64,000 nucleotides of DNA from Xanthostigma xanthostigma (Eukaryota > Arthropoda > Insecta > Raphidioptera > Raphidiidae), in assembly GCA_963575645.1 (NCBI GenBank), contig OY754475.1:4154001-4218000 (forward strand), in the 5' to 3' direction. Made by a program: the position numbers and the translations under genes. Position 1 is the first letter of the stretch; each line of letters begins with the position of its first letter. The notes under the pieces are model-generated. The model was given only the letters and a program-made list of their open reading frames with translations. It had not been told where the DNA came from and ran no database searches. Positions 13,709 through 28,295 of the stretch are shown here, piece by piece.

Positions 13709-14157
13709 TAAGGTTTAGACGTATCTGGCATATATGCGATCGCAGTACGCCAAATATGGTTTCCTAAATGTAAATGGGCCATTTACTAAACTAAGTACCT
13801 AACAATTTTAGCAGACGAAATTTGCCTATTTGTATACTTAATCGGCTATGCAGAAAAAAGATTACATCTTTAAACATGTCTTTAGACTTTATGACCTTTC
13901 TTAAGACAACTTTCATATTTACTGAATTTATGTAGGCTCACTTCAAAGTGAAGTGAGCCTCTGATGCCGACCTCCGTTTTGGTTGATTCCCATTCTGATA
14001 ATATCGCATGGGAAGACCACCCCTTGCATCAGACCAAACCTCACCAAAAAAAAAGTGTCTTATAAGCCAAAATTTAAAGTTATCGCGCATCCGTTTGCTT
14101 ATAAATCGATTTTTAAGGCTCAAATTACTGATTAAATAAATAAATCGTGGATTTCAT
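13709..14157. repeat. Satellite spacer A, copy 7
   Basis: Counterpart of A1 in super-repeat copy 2, with the same 4-bp insertion and a perfect hairpin. Confidence 0.9.
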
Positions 14158-15188
14158 GACAACATGAAAATCCCTATAACGTTAAAATGTTTATAATATT
14201 GAGATTTATAAAACGCGTTATCAGACAATTGGACTTTCTGATAATAATCCATGGGAACCTAAAAATCCCTATAGTGTTAAAATGTGTGTAATATTGAGAT
14301 TTATAAAACGCGTTATCAGACAATTTGACTTTCTGATAACATTATATGGGAACCTGAAAATCCCTATAGTGTTTAAATGTGTGTAAAATGGAGATTTATA
14401 AAACGCGTTATCAGACAATTGGACTTTCTGATAATAATTCATGGGAACCTGAAAATCCCTATAGTGTTAATATGTGTGTATTATTGAGATTTATAAAACG
14501 CGTTATCAGACAATTGGACTTTCTGATAATAATCCATGGGAACCTAAAAATCCCTATAGTGTTGAAATGTGTGTAATATTGAGATTTATAAAACGCGTTA
14601 TCAGACAATTTGACTTTCTGACAACATTATATGGGAACCTGAAAATCCCTATACTGTTGAAATGTGTGTAATATTGAGATTTATAAAACGCGTTATCAGA
14701 CAATTTGACGTTCTGATAATATTCCATAGGAACCTGAAAATCCCTATAGTGTTTAAATGTGTGTAAAATGGAGTTTTATAAAACGCGTTATCAGACAATT
14801 GGACTTTCTGATAATAATCCATGGGAACCTGAAAATCCCTAAAGTGTTAAAATGTTTGTAATATTGAGATTTATTAAAGCGCGTTATCAGACAATTGGAA
14901 ATTCTGATAATATTCCATTGGAACCTGAAAATCCCTATAGTATTTAAATGTGTGTAATATTAAGATTGATAAAACGCGTTATCAGACAATTGGAAATTCT
15001 GATAATATTTAATGGTAACCTTAAAATCCCTATAGTGTTGAAATGTGTGTAATATTGAGATTTATTAAACGCGTTATCAGACAATTGGACTTTCTGATAA
15101 TATTCTATGGGAACCTGAAAATCCCTATTCTGTTAAAGTGTGTATAGTATTGAATTTTTCAAAAATGTTATCAATCAATTGGACTTTC

Positions 15189-15537
15189 TGATATTGGTTC
15201 AAAGGCGTGATTTTTCCTAAATTCAATACAAGCTATCCAAATGTGTAGGCTTCACGGCCGGTAATGTTCCAAATTTTCGTTGTATCCGAACTTGCAGGCT
15301 GTGGTCAATTGGTATTTCTACGTGACGTTTCGACTACAACTGCAATAGACATTATCAAAAGCGATATGGCAGCCCTAACCACATCCCCCTAATAATGTCC
15401 ACTGCAGTTGTAGATGAGACGTCAGGCAGTAATTCCAATAGAGCACCGCCTACAGGTCCGGAAACCAAAAAAATTTGAATAGATAAAAAACTATTAGGAT
15501 TATCGTACGGTGAAATTTATGTTTTTGTTTTTTTTTT
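15189..15537. repeat. Satellite spacer B, copy 6
   Basis: Counterpart of B1 with the same missing base and the same ggcagtaattcc variant. Confidence 0.9.
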
Positions 15538-16319
15538 CATGGCAACATGAAAATCCCTATAGTGTTGAAATGTGTGTAATATTGAAATTTATTAAAACGC
15601 GTTATCAGACAATTGGAAATTCTGATAATATTCCATGGGAACCTGAAAATCCCTATTGTGTTAAAATGTGTGTAATATTGAGATTTGTAAAACGCGTTAT
15701 CAGACAATTTTACTTTCTGATAATATTCCATAGAAACCTGAAAATCCCTATAGTGTTAAAATGTGTGTAAAATGGGGTTTTATAAAACGCGTTATCAGAC
15801 AATTGGACTTTCTGATAATAATCCATGGGAACCTGAAAATCCCTATAGTGTTAAAATGTGTGTATTATAGAGACTTATTAAAACGCGTTATCAGACAATT
15901 GGAAATTCTGATAATATTCCATGGGAACCTGAAAATCCCTATAGTGTTAAAATGTGTGTAATATTGAGATTTATAAAACGCGTTATCAGACAATTTTACT
16001 TTCTGATAATATTCCATAGGAACCTGAAAATCCCTATAGTGTTTAAATGTGTGTAAAATGAGGTTTTATAAAACGCGTTATCAGACAATTGGACTTTCTG
16101 ATAATAATCCATGGGAACCTGAAAATCCCTAAAGTGTTAAAATGTGTGTAATATTGAGATTTATAAAACGCGTTATCAGACAATTGGACTTTCTGATAAT
16201 AATCCATGGCAACCTGAAAATCCCTGTAGTGTTAAAAATGATTATAATATTGAGATTTCTCAAACGCGTTATCAGTCAATTTGACTTTCTGATAATATTT
16301 AATGGCAACCTGAAAATCC

Positions 16320-16763
16320 TAAGGTTTAGACGTATCTGGCATATATGCGATCGCAGTACGCCAAATATGGTTTCCTAAATGTAAATGGGCCATTTAATAA
16401 ACTAACTAACAATTTTAGCAGACGAAATTTGGCTATTTGTATACTTAATCGGTTATGCAGAAAAAAGATTACATCTACAAACATGTCTTTAGACTTTATG
16501 AACTTTCTTAAGACAACTTTCATATTTACTGAATTTATGTAGGCTCACTTCAAAGTGAAGTGAGCCTCTGATGCCGACCTCCGTTTTGGTTGATTCCCAT
16601 TCTGATACCATCGCATGGGAAGACCACCCCTTGCATCAGACCAAACCTCACCAAAAAAAAGTGTCTTATAAGCCAAAATTTAAAATTATCGCGCATCCGT
16701 TTGCTTATAAATCGATTTTTAAGGCACAAATTACTGATTAAATAAATAAATCGTGGATTTCAT
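16320..16763. repeat. Satellite spacer A, copy 8
   Basis: Counterpart of A2, but with a perfect hairpin where A2 has a substitution. Confidence 0.9.
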
Positions 16764-18269
16764 GACAACATGAAAATCCCTATAACGTTAAAATGTTTAT
16801 AATATTGAGATTTATAAAACGCGTTATCAGACAATTGGACTTTCTGATAATAATCCATGGGAACCTAAAAATCCCTATAGTGTTAAAATGTGTGTAATAT
16901 TGAGATTAATAAAACGCGTTATCAGACAATTTGACTTTCTGATAACATTATATGGGAACCTGAAAATCCCTATAGTGTTTAAATGTGTGTAAAATGGAGA
17001 TTTATAAAACGCGTTATCAGACAATTGGACTTTCTGATAATAATCCATGGGAACCTAAAAATCCCTATAGTGTTGAAATGTGTGTAATATTGAGATTTAT
17101 AAAACGCGTTATCAGACAATTTGACTTTCTGACAACATTATATGGGAACCTGAAAATCCCTATTGTGTTTAAATGTGTGTAAAATGGAGATTTATAAAAC
17201 GCGTTATCAGACAATTGGACTTTCTGATAATAATTCATGGGAACCTGAAAATCCCTATAGTGTTAATATGTGTGTATTATTGAGATTTATAAAACGCGTT
17301 ATCAGACAATTGGAAATTCTGATAATAATCCATGGGAACCTAAAAATCCCTATAGTGTAAAAATGTGTGTAATATTGAGATTTATAAAACGCGTTATCAG
17401 ACAATTGGACTTTCTGATAATAATCCATGGGAACCTGAAAATCCCTAAAGTGTTGAAATGTGTGTAATAATGAATTTATAAAACGCGTTATCAGACAATT
17501 TGACTTTCTGATAACATTATATGGGAACCTGAAAATCCCTATACTGTTGAAATGTGTGTAATATTGAGATTTATAAAACGCGTTATCAGACAATTGGATT
17601 TTCTGATAATATTCCATGGGAACCTGAAAATCCCTATAGTGTAGAAATGTGCGTAATATTGAGATTTATTAAAACGCGTTATTAGTCAATTAGACATTCT
17701 GATAATATTCCATGGGATCCTGAAAATCCCTATAGTGTTGAAATGTGTGTAATATTGAGATTTATAAAACGCGTTATCAGACAATTTGACTTTCTGATAA
17801 TATTCCATAGGAACCTGAAAATCCCTATAGTGTTTAAATGTGTGTAAAATGGAGTTTTATAAAACGCGTTATCAGACAATTGGACTTTCTGATAATAATC
17901 CATGGGAACCTGAAAATCCCTAAAGTGTTAAAATGTGTGTAATATTGAGATTTATTAAAGCGCGTTATCAGACAATTGGAAATTCTGATAATATTCCATT
18001 GGAACCTGAAAATCCCTATAGTATTTAAATGTGTGTAATATTAAGATTGATAAAACGCGTTATCAGACAATTGGAAATTCTGATAATATTTAATGGTAAC
18101 CTTAAAATCCCTATAGTGTTGAAATGTGTGTAATATTGAGATTTATTAAACGCGTTATCAGACAATTGGACTTTCTGATAATATTCTATGGGAACCTGAA
18201 AATCCCTATTCTGTTAAAGTGTGTATAGTATTGAATTTTTCAAAAATGTTATCAATCAATTGGACTTTC

Positions 18270-18619
18270 TGATATTGGTTCAAAGGCGTGATTTTTCCTA
18301 AATTCAATACAAGCTATCCAAATGTGTAAGCTTCACGGCCGGTAATGTTCCAAATTTTCGTTGTGTTCGAACTTGCAGGCTGTGGTCAATTGGTATTTCT
18401 ACGTGACGTTTCGACTACAACTGCAATAGACATTATCAAAAGCGATATGGCAGCCCTAACCACATCGCCCTTAATAATGTCCACTGCAGTTGTAGATGAG
18501 ACGTCAGGCAGAAATTCCAATAGAGCACCGCCTACAGGTCCGGAAACCAAAAAAATTTGAATAGATAAAAAACTATTAGGATTATCGTACGGTGAAATTT
18601 ATGTTTTTGTTTTTTTTTT
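18270..18619. repeat. Satellite spacer B, copy 7
   Basis: Counterpart of B2. Confidence 0.9.
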
Positions 18620-19592
18620 CATGGCAACATGAAAATCCCTATAGTGTTGAAATGTGTGTAATATTGAAATTTATTAAAACGCGTTATCAGACAATTGGAA
18701 ATTCTGATAATATTCCATGGGAACCTGAAAATCCCTATTGTGTTAAAATGTGTGTAATATTGAGATTTGTAAAACGCGTTATCAGACAATTTTACTTTCT
18801 GATAATATTCCATAGAAACCTGAAAATCCCTATAGTGTTAAAATGTGTGTAAAATGGGGTTTTATAAAACGCGTTATCAGACAATTGGACTTTCTGATAA
18901 TAATCCATGGGAACCTGAAAATCCCTATAGTGTTAAAATGTGTGTATTATAGAGACTTATTAAAACGCGTTATCAGACAATTGGAAATTCTGATAATATT
19001 CCATGGGAACCTGAAAATCCCTATAGTGTTAAAATGTGTGTAATATTGAGATTTGTAAAACGCGTTATCAGACAATTTTACTTTCTGATAATATTCCATA
19101 GGAACCTGAAAATCCCTATAGTGTTTAATTGTGTGTAAAATGGGGTTTTATAAAACGCGTTATCAGACAATTGGACTTTCTGATAATAATCCATGGGAAC
19201 CTGAAAATCCCTATAGTGTTAAAATGTGTGTATTATAGAGACTTATTAAAACGCGTTATCAGACAATTGGAAATTCTGATAATATTCCATGGGAACCTGA
19301 AAATCCCTATAGTGTTTAATTGTGTGTAAAATGGGGTTTTATAAAACGCGTTATCAGACAATTGGACTTTCTGATAATAATCCATGGGAACCTGAAAATC
19401 CCTAAAGTGTTAAAATGTGTGTAATATTGAGATTTATAAAACGCGTTATCAGACAATTGGACTTTCTGATAATAATCCATGGCAACCTGAAAATCCCTGT
19501 AGTGTTAAAAATGATTATAATATTGAGATTTCTCAAACGCGTTATCAGTCAATTTGACTTTCTGATAATATTTAATGGCAACCTGAAAATCC

Positions 19593-20036
19593 TAAGGTTT
19601 AGACGTATCTGGCATATATGCGATCGCAGTACGCCAAATATGGTTTCCTAAATGTAAATGGGCCATTTAATAAACTAAGTAACAATTTTAGCAGACGAAA
19701 TTTGGCTATTTGTATACTTAATCGGTTATGCAGAAAAAAGATTACATCTATAAACATGTCTTTAGACTTTATGAACTTTCTTAAGACAACTTTCATATTT
19801 ACTGAATTTATGTAGGCTCACTTCAAAGTAAAGTGAGCCTCTGATGCCGACCTCCGTTTTGGTTGATTCCCATTCTGATACCATCGCATGGGAAGACCAC
19901 CCCTTGCATCAGACCAAACCTCACCAAAAAAAAGTGTCTTATAAGCCAAAATTTAAAATTATCGCGCATCCGTTTGCTTATAAATCGATTTTTAAGGCAC
20001 AAATTACTGATTAAATAAATAAATCGTGGATTTCAT
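19593..20036. repeat. Satellite spacer A, copy 9
   Basis: Counterpart of A3, sharing its single hairpin mismatch. Confidence 0.9.
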
Positions 20037-21163
20037 GACAACATGAAAATCCCTATAACGTTAAAATGTTTATAATATTGAGATTTATAAAACGCGTTAT
20101 CAGACAATTGGACTTTCTGATAATAATCCATGGGAACCTAAAAATCCCTATAGTGTTAAAATGTGTGTAATATTGAGATTTATAAAACGCGTTATCAGAC
20201 AATTTGACTTTCTAATAACATTATATGGGAACCTGAAAATCCCTATAGTGTTTAAATGTGTGTAAAATGGAGATTTATAAAACGCGTTATCAGACAATTG
20301 GACTTTCTGATAATAATTCATGGGAACCTGAAAATCCCTATAGTGTTAATATGTGTGTATTATTGAGATTTATAAAACGCGTTATCAGACAATTGGACTT
20401 TCTGATAATAATCCATGGGAACCTAAAAATCCCTATAGTGTTGAAATGTGTGTAATATTGAGATTTATAAAACGCGTTATCAGACAATTTGACTTTCTGA
20501 CAACATTATATGGGAACCTGAAAATCCCTATACTGTTGAAATGTGTGTAATATTGAGATTTATAAAACGCGTTATCAGACAATTGGATTTTCTGATAATA
20601 TTCCATGGGAACCTGAAAATCCCTATAGTGTAGAAATGTGCGTAATATTGAGATTTATTAAAACGCGTTATTAGTCAATTAGACATTCTGATAATATTCC
20701 ATGGGATCCTGAAAATCCCTATAGTGTTGAAATGTGTGTAATATTGAGATTTATAAAACGCGTTATCAGACAATTTGACGTTCTGATAATATTCCATAGG
20801 AACCTGAAAATCCCTATAGTGTTTAAATGTGTGTAAAATGGAGTTTTATAAAACGCGTTATCAGACAATTGGACTTTCTGATAATAATCCATGGGAACCT
20901 GAAAATCCCTAAAGTGTTAAAATGTTTGTAATATTGAGATTTATTAAAGCGCGTTATCAGACAATTGGAAATTCTGATAATATTCCATTGGAACCTGAAA
21001 ATCCCTATAGTATTTAAATGTGTGTAATATTAAGATTGATAAAACGCGTTATCAGACAATTTTACTTTCTGATAATATTCTATGGGAACCTGAAAATCCC
21101 TATTCTGTTAAAGTGTGTATAGTATTGAATTTTTCAAAAATGTTATCAATCAATTGGACTTTC

Positions 21164-21512
21164 TGATATTGGTTCAAAGGCGTGATTTTTCCTAAATTCA
21201 ATACAAGCTATCCAAATGTGTAGGCTTCACGGCCGGTAATGTTCCAAATTTTCGTTGTATTCGAACTTGCAGGCTGTGGTCAATTGGTATTTCTACGTGA
21301 CGTTTCGACTACAACTGCAATAGACATTATCAAAAGCGATATGGCAGCCCTAACCACATCCCCCTAATAATGTCCACTGCAGTTGTAGATGAGACGTCAG
21401 GCAGAAATTCCAATAGAGAACCGCCTACAGGTCCGGAAACCAAAAAAATTTGAATAGATAAAAAACTATTAGGATTATCGTACGGTGAAATTTATGTTTT
21501 TGTTTTTTTTTT
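21164..21512. repeat. Satellite spacer B, copy 8
   Basis: Counterpart of B3, with the same agaaccgcc variant and missing base. Confidence 0.9.
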
Positions 21513-22294
21513 CATGGCAACATGAAAATCCCTATAGTGTTGAAATGTGTGTAATATTGAAATTTATTAAAACGCGTTATCAGACAATTGGAAATTCTGA
21601 TAATATTCCATGGGAACCTGAAAATCCCTATTGTGTTAAAATGTGTGTAATATTGAGATTTGTAAAACGCGTTATCAGACAATTTTACTTTCTGATAATA
21701 TTCCATAGAAACCTGAAAATCCCTATAGTGTTAAAATGTGTGTAAAATGGGGTTTTATAAAACGCGTTATCAGACAATTGGACTTTCTGATAATAATCCA
21801 TGGGAACCTGAAAATCCCTATAGTGTTAAAATGTGTGTATTATAGAGACTTATTAAAACGCGTTATCAGACAATTGGAAATTCTGATAATATTCCATGGG
21901 AACCTGAAAATCCCTATAGTGTTAAAATGTGTGTAATATTGAGATTTATAAAACGCGTTATCAGACAATTTTACTTTCTGATAATATTCCATAGGAACCT
22001 GAAAATCCCTATAGTGTTTAAATGTGTGTAAAATGAGGTTTTATAAAACGCGTTATCAGACAATTGGACTTTCTGATAATAATCCATGGGAACCTGAAAA
22101 TCCCTAAAGTGTTAAAATGTGTGTAATATTGAGATTTATAAAACGCGTTATCAGACAATTGGACTTTCTGATAATAATCCATGGCAACCTGAAAATCCCT
22201 GTAGTGTTAAAAATGATTATAATATTGAGATTTCTCAAACGCGTTATCAGTCAATTTGACTTTCTGATAATATTTAATGGCAACCTGAAAATCC

Positions 22295-22739
22295 TAAGGT
22301 TTAGACGTATCTGGCATATATGCGATCGCAGTACGCCAAATATGGTTTCCTAAATGTAAATGGGCCATTTAATAAACTAACTAACAATTTTAGCAGACGA
22401 AATTTGGCTATTTGTATACTTAATCGGTTATGCAGAAAAAAGATTACATCTACAAACATGTCTTTAGACTTTATGAACTTTCTTAAGACAACTTTCATAT
22501 TTACTGAATTTATGTAGGCTCACTTCAAAGTGAAGTGAGCCTCTGATGCCGACCTCCGTTTTGGTTGATTCCCATTCTGATACCATCGCATGGGAAGACC
22601 ACCCCTTGCATCAGACCAAACCTCACCAAAAAAAAAGTGTCTTATAAGCCAAAATTTAAAGTTATCGCGCATCCGTTTGCTTATAAATCGATTTTTAAGG
22701 CTCAAATTACTGATTAAATAAATAAATCGTGGATTTCAT
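22295..22739. repeat. Satellite spacer A, copy 10
   Basis: Counterpart of A4 with a perfect hairpin. The 748-bp unit that follows A4 in copy 1 is absent here. Confidence 0.9.
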
Positions 22740-23294
22740 GACAACCTGAAAATCCCTATAACGTTAAAATGTTTATAATATTGAGATTTTATAAAACGCG
22801 TTATCAGACAATTGGACTTTCTGATAATAATCCATGTGAACCTGAAAATCCCTATAGTGTTGAAATGTGTGTAATATTGAGATTTACTGAAACGAGTTAT
22901 CAGACAATTGGACTTTCTGATAATATTCCATGGGAACCTGAAAATCCCTATAGTTTTTAAATGTGTGTAAAATGGGGTTTTATAAAACGCGTTATCAGAC
23001 AATTGGACTTTCTGATAATAATCCATGTGAACCTGAAAATCCCTATAGTGTTTAAATGTGTGTAATATAAAATTTATAAAACGCGTTATCAGTCAATTGG
23101 AAATTCTGATAATATTCCATGGAAACCTGAAAATCCCTATAGTGTTAAAAAGTGTGTAATATTGAAAGTTATAAAACGCGTTATCAGACAATTTGATTTT
23201 CTGATAATATTCCATGGCAACCTGAAATCCCTATTCTGTTAAAGAGTGTATAGTATTGATTTTTCCAAAAATGTTATCAGTCAATTGGACTTTC

Positions 23295-23646
23295 TGATAT
23301 TCTTCAAAAGCCGTGATTTTTCCTAAATTCAATAAAAGCTATCCAGATGTGTAGGCTTCCACGGCCGGTATTGTTCAAACAATTCTTTGTATTTGAACTT
23401 GCAGGCTGTGGTCAATTGGTATTTCTACGTGACGTTTCGACTACAAGTGCAATAGACATTATCAAAAGCGACATGGCAGCCCTAACCACATCGCCCTTAA
23501 TAATGTCCACTGCAGTTGTAGATGAGACGTCAGGCAGAAATTCCAATAGAGCACCGCCTACAGGTCCGGAAACCAAAAAAATTTGAATAGATAAAAAACT
23601 ATTAGGATTATCGTACGGTGAAATTTATGTTTTTGTTTTTTTTTTT
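23295..23646. repeat. Satellite spacer B, copy 9
   Basis: Counterpart of B4. It differs by one substitution in the left foldback arm (ctacaagtgc against ctacaactgc). Confidence 0.9.
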
Positions 23647-24619
23647 CATGGCAACATGAGAATCCCTATTGTGTTGAAATGTGTGTAATATTGAAATTTA
23701 TTAAAACGCGTTATCAGACAATTGGAAATTCTGATAATATTCCATGGGAATCTGAAAATCCCTATAGTGTTTAAATGTGTGTAAAATGGAGATTTATAAA
23801 ACGCGTCATCAGACAATTGGACTTTCTGATAATAATCCATGGGAACCTGAAAATCCCTATAGTGTTTAAATGTGTGTAAAATATAGATTTATAAAACACG
23901 TCATCAGACAATTGGACTTTCTGATAAAAATCCATGGGAACCTGAAAATCCCTATAGTGTTAAAATGTGTGTAATATTGAGATTTATAAAAACGCGTTAT
24001 CAGACAATTGGACTTTCTGATAATAATCCATGGGTGCCTGAAAATCCCTATAGTGTTAAAATGTGTGTAATATTGAGATTTATAAATCGCGTTATCATTC
24101 AATTGGACTTTCTGATAATATACCATGAGAACCTGAAAATCCCTATAGTGTTTAAATGTGTGTAAAATGGAGATTTATAAAACGCGTTATCAGACAATTG
24201 GACTTTCTGATAATATTCCATGGGAACCTGAAAATCCCTTAAGTGTTTAAATGTGTGTAAAATGGAGATTTATAAATCGCGTTATCAGACAATTGGACTT
24301 TCTGATAATATTCCCTGGGAACCTGAAAATCCCTATTGTGTTTAAATGTGTGTAAAATGGAGATTTATAAAACGCGTTATCAGACAATTGGACTTTCTGA
24401 TAATATTCCATGGGAACCTGAAAATCCCTAAAGTGTTGAAATGTGTGTAATATTGAGATTTATTAAAACGCGTCATCAGACAATTGGAAATTCTGATAAT
24501 ATTCCATGGCAACCTGAAAATCCCTGTAGTGTTAAAAATGATTATAATATTGAGATTTCTCAAACGCGTTATCAGTCAATTTGACTTTCTGATAATATTT
24601 AATGGCAACCTGAAAATCC

Positions 24620-25064
24620 TAAGGTTTAGACGTATCTGGCATATATGCGATCGCAGTACGCCAAATATGGTTTCCTAAATGTAAATGGGCCATTTAATAA
24701 ACTAACTAACAATTTTAGCAGACGAAATTTGGCTATTTGTATACTTAATCGGTTATGCAGAAAAAAGATTACATCTATAAACATGTCTTTAGACTTTATG
24801 AACTTTCTTAAGACAACTTTCATATTTACTGAATTTATGTAGGCTCACTTCAAAGTAAAGTAAGCCTCTGATGCCGACCTCCGTTTTGGTTGATTCCCAT
24901 TCTGATACCATCGCATGGGAAGACCACCCCTTGCATCAGACCAAACCTCACCAAAAAAAAAGTGTCTTATAAGCCAAAATTTAAAATTATCGCTCATCCG
25001 TTTGCTTATAAATCGATTTTTAAGGCTCAAATTACTGATTAAATAAATTTATTGTGGATTACAT
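24620..25064. repeat. Satellite spacer A, copy 11
   Basis: Counterpart of A6, with the same two hairpin mismatches and the same variant right end. Confidence 0.9.
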
Positions 25065-25619
25065 GACAACCTGAAAATCCCTATAACGTTAAAATGTCTA
25101 TAATATTGAGATTTTATAAAACGCGTTATCAGACAATTGGACTTTCTGATAATAATCCATGTGAACCTGAAAATCCCTATAGTGTTGAAATGTGTGTAAT
25201 ATTGAGATTTACTGAAACGAGTTATCAGACAATTGAACTTTCTGATAATATTCCATGGGAACCTGAAAATCCCTATAGTTTTTAAATGTGTGTAAAATAG
25301 GGTTTAATAAAACGCGTTATCAGACAATTGGACTTTCTGTTAATAATCAATGGGAACCTGAAAATCCCTATAGTTTTTAAATGTGTGTTAAATGGGGTTT
25401 TATAAAACGCGTTATCAGACAATTGGTTTTCTGATAATAATCCATGGGAACATTAGAATCCCTATAGTGTTGAAATGTGTGTAATATTAAAATTTATAAA
25501 ACGCGTTATCAGTCAATTGGAAATTCTGATAATATTCCATGGCAACCTGAAATCCCTATTCTGTTAAAGAGTGTATAGTATTGATTTTTCCAAAAATGTT
25601 ATCAGTCAATTGGACTTTC

Positions 25620-25969
25620 TGATATTCTTCAAAAGCCCTGATTTTTCCTAAATTCAATACAAGCTATCCAGATGTGTAGGCTTCACGGCCGGTAATGTTC
25701 CAAATTTTCGTTTTATTTGAATTTGCAGGCTGTGGTCAATTGGTATTTCTACGTGACGTTTCGACTACAACTGCAATAGACATTATCAAAAGCGATATGG
25801 CAGCCCTAACCACATCGCCCTTAATAATGTCCACTGCAGTTGTAGATGAGACGTCAGGCAGAAATTCCAATAGAGCACCGCCTACAGGTCCGGAAACCAA
25901 AAAAATTTGAATAGATAAAAAACTATTAGGATTATCGTACGGTGAAATTTATGTTTTTGTTTTTTTTTT
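25620..25969. repeat. Satellite spacer B, copy 10
   Basis: Takes the place of B5 but looks mosaic: its left part (tgatattcttcaaaagccctg) resembles the B4 subtype and its right part the B2/B5 subtype. This suggests exchange or gene conversion between blocks. Confidence 0.88.
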
Positions 25970-26073
25970 CATGGCAACATGAGAATCCCTATTGTGTTGA
26001 AATGTGTGTAATAATGAAATTTATAAAACGCGTTATCAGACAATTGGACTTTCTGATAATAATCCCTGGAAAC

Positions 26074-27130
26074 CTGAATATCCCTATAGTGTTAAAATGT
26101 GTGTAATATTGAGATTTATAAATCGCGTTATCAGACAATTGGACTTTCTGATAATATTCCATGAGAACCTGAAAATCCCTAAAGTGTTGAAATGTGTGTA
26201 ATATTGAGATTTATTAAAACGCGTTATCAGACAATTGGAAATTCTGATAATATTCCATGGCAACCTGAAAATCCTAAGGTTTAGACGTATCTGGCATATA
26301 TGCGATCGCAGTACGCCAAATATGGTTTCCTAAATGTAAATGGGCCATTTACTAAACTAAGTACCTAACAATTTTAGCAGACGAAATTTGCCTATTTGTA
26401 TACTTAATCGGCTATGCAGAAAAAAGATTACATCTTTAAACATGTCTTTAGACTTTATGACCTTTCTTAAGACAACTTTCATATTTACTGAATTTATGTA
26501 GGCTCACTTCAAAGTGAAGTGAGCCTCTGATGCCGACCTCCGTTTTGGTTGATTCCCATTCTGATAATATCGCATGGGAAGACCACCCCTTGCATCAGAC
26601 CAAACCTCACCAAAAAAAAAGTGTCTTATAAGCCAAAATTTAAAGTTATCGCGCATCCGTTTGCTTATAAATCGATTTTTAAGGCTCAAATTACTGATTA
26701 AATAAATAAATCGTGGATTTCATGACAACATGAAAATCCCTATAACGTTAAAATGTTTATAATATTGAGATTTATAAAACGCGTTATCAGACAATTGGAC
26801 TTTCTGATAATAATCCATGGGAACCTAAAAATCCCTATAGTGTTAAAATGTGTGTAATATTGAGATTTATAAAACGCGTTATCAGACAATTTGACTTTCT
26901 GATAACATTATATGGGAACCTGAAAATCCCTATAGTGTTTAAATGTGTGTAAAATGGAGATTTATAAAACGCGTTATCAGACAATTGGACTTTCTGATAA
27001 TAATTCATGGGAACCTGAAAATCCCTATAGTGTTAATATGTGTGTATTATTGAGATTTATAAAACGCGTTATCAGACAATTGGACTTTCTGATAATAATC
27101 CATGGGAACCTAAAAATCCCTATAGTGTTA
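26074..27130. repeat. Super-repeat copy 3, partial
   Basis: Matches copy 2 with an offset of 12,566 through spacer A12 and several monomers. It diverges near 27,125, where the monomer reads gttaaaatg instead of gttgaaatg and the following monomers no longer correspond. Beyond this point the order of monomer variants is different. Confidence 0.85.
26275..26723. repeat. Satellite spacer A, copy 12
   Basis: Counterpart of A1 and A7 in the partial third super-repeat; perfect hairpin and the shared 4-bp insertion. Confidence 0.9.
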
Positions 27131-27943
27131 AAATGTGTGTAATATTGAGATTAATGAAACGCGTTATCAGACAATTTGACTTTCTTACAACATTATATGG
27201 GAACCTGAAAATCCCTATTGTGTTTAAATGTGTGTAAAATGGAGATTTATAAAACGCGTTATCAGACAATTGGACTTTCTGATAATAATTCATGGGAACC
27301 TGAAAATCCCTATAGTGTTAATATGTGTGTATTATTGAGATTTATAAAACGCGTTATCAGACAATTGGACTTTCTGATAATAATTCATGGGAACCTGAAA
27401 ATCCCTATAGTGTAAAAATGTGTGTAATATTGAGATTTATAAAACGCGTTATCAGACAATTGGACTTTCTGATAATAATCCATGGGAACCTGAGAATCCC
27501 TAAAGTGTTAAAATGTGTGTAATATTGAGATTTATTAAAGCGCGTTATCAGACAATTGGAAATTCTGATAATATTCCATGGGAACCTGAAAATCCCTATA
27601 CTGTTGAAATGTGTATAATATTGAGATTTATAAAACGCGTTATCAAACAATTAGAAATTCTGATAATATTTAATGGTAACCTGAAAATTCCTATAGTGTT
27701 GAAATGTGTGTAATATTGAGATTTATAAAACGCGTTTTCAGACAATTGGACTTTCTGATAATATTCTATGGGAACCTGAAAATCCCTATTGTGTTAAAGT
27801 GTGTATAGTATTGAGGTTTTTAAAACGCGTTATCAGACAACTGGATTTTCTGACAATATTCCATGGCAACCTGAAATCCCTATTCTGTTAAAATGTGTAT
27901 AGTATTGAATTTTTCAAAAATGTTATCAATCAATTGGACTTTC

Positions 27944-28295
27944 TGATATTGGTTCAAAAGGCGTGATTTTTCCTAAATTCAATAAAAGCTATCCAGATGT
28001 GTAGGCTTCCACGGCCGGTATTGTTCCAAATATTCTTTGTATTTGAACTTGCAGGCTGTGGTCAATTGGTATTTCTACGTGACGTTTCGACTACAACTGC
28101 AATAGACATTATCAAAAGCGATATGGCAGCCCTAACCACATCGCCCTTAATAATGTCCACTGCAGTAGTAGATGAGACGTCAGGCAGAAATTCCAATAGA
28201 GCACCGCCTACAGGTCGGGAAACCAAAAAAATTTGAATAGATAAAAAACTATTAGGATTATCGTACGGTGAAATTTATGTTTATGTTTTTTTTTT
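27944..28295. repeat. Satellite spacer B, copy 11
   Basis: Outside the super-repeat register. Left part like B2 (tgatattggttcaaaagg) and middle like B4 (cttccacggccggtattg), a second mosaic; private changes include gcagtagtag and aggtcggga. Confidence 0.9.

Larger units (their letters stand above)
13508..26073. repeat. Super-repeat copy 2 (12.57 kb)
   Basis: Near-identical to copy 1, with offsets of 13,507, then 13,316 after a 191-bp deletion near 14,690, then 12,568-12,566 after absence of the 748-bp unit. Only scattered substitutions are visible, for example aaaatgcgtt at 5,752 against aaaacgcgtt here, and one in spacer B9. It contains spacers A7-A11 and B6-B10. The very high identity implies recent amplification or active homogenisation. 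Confidence 0.93.
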
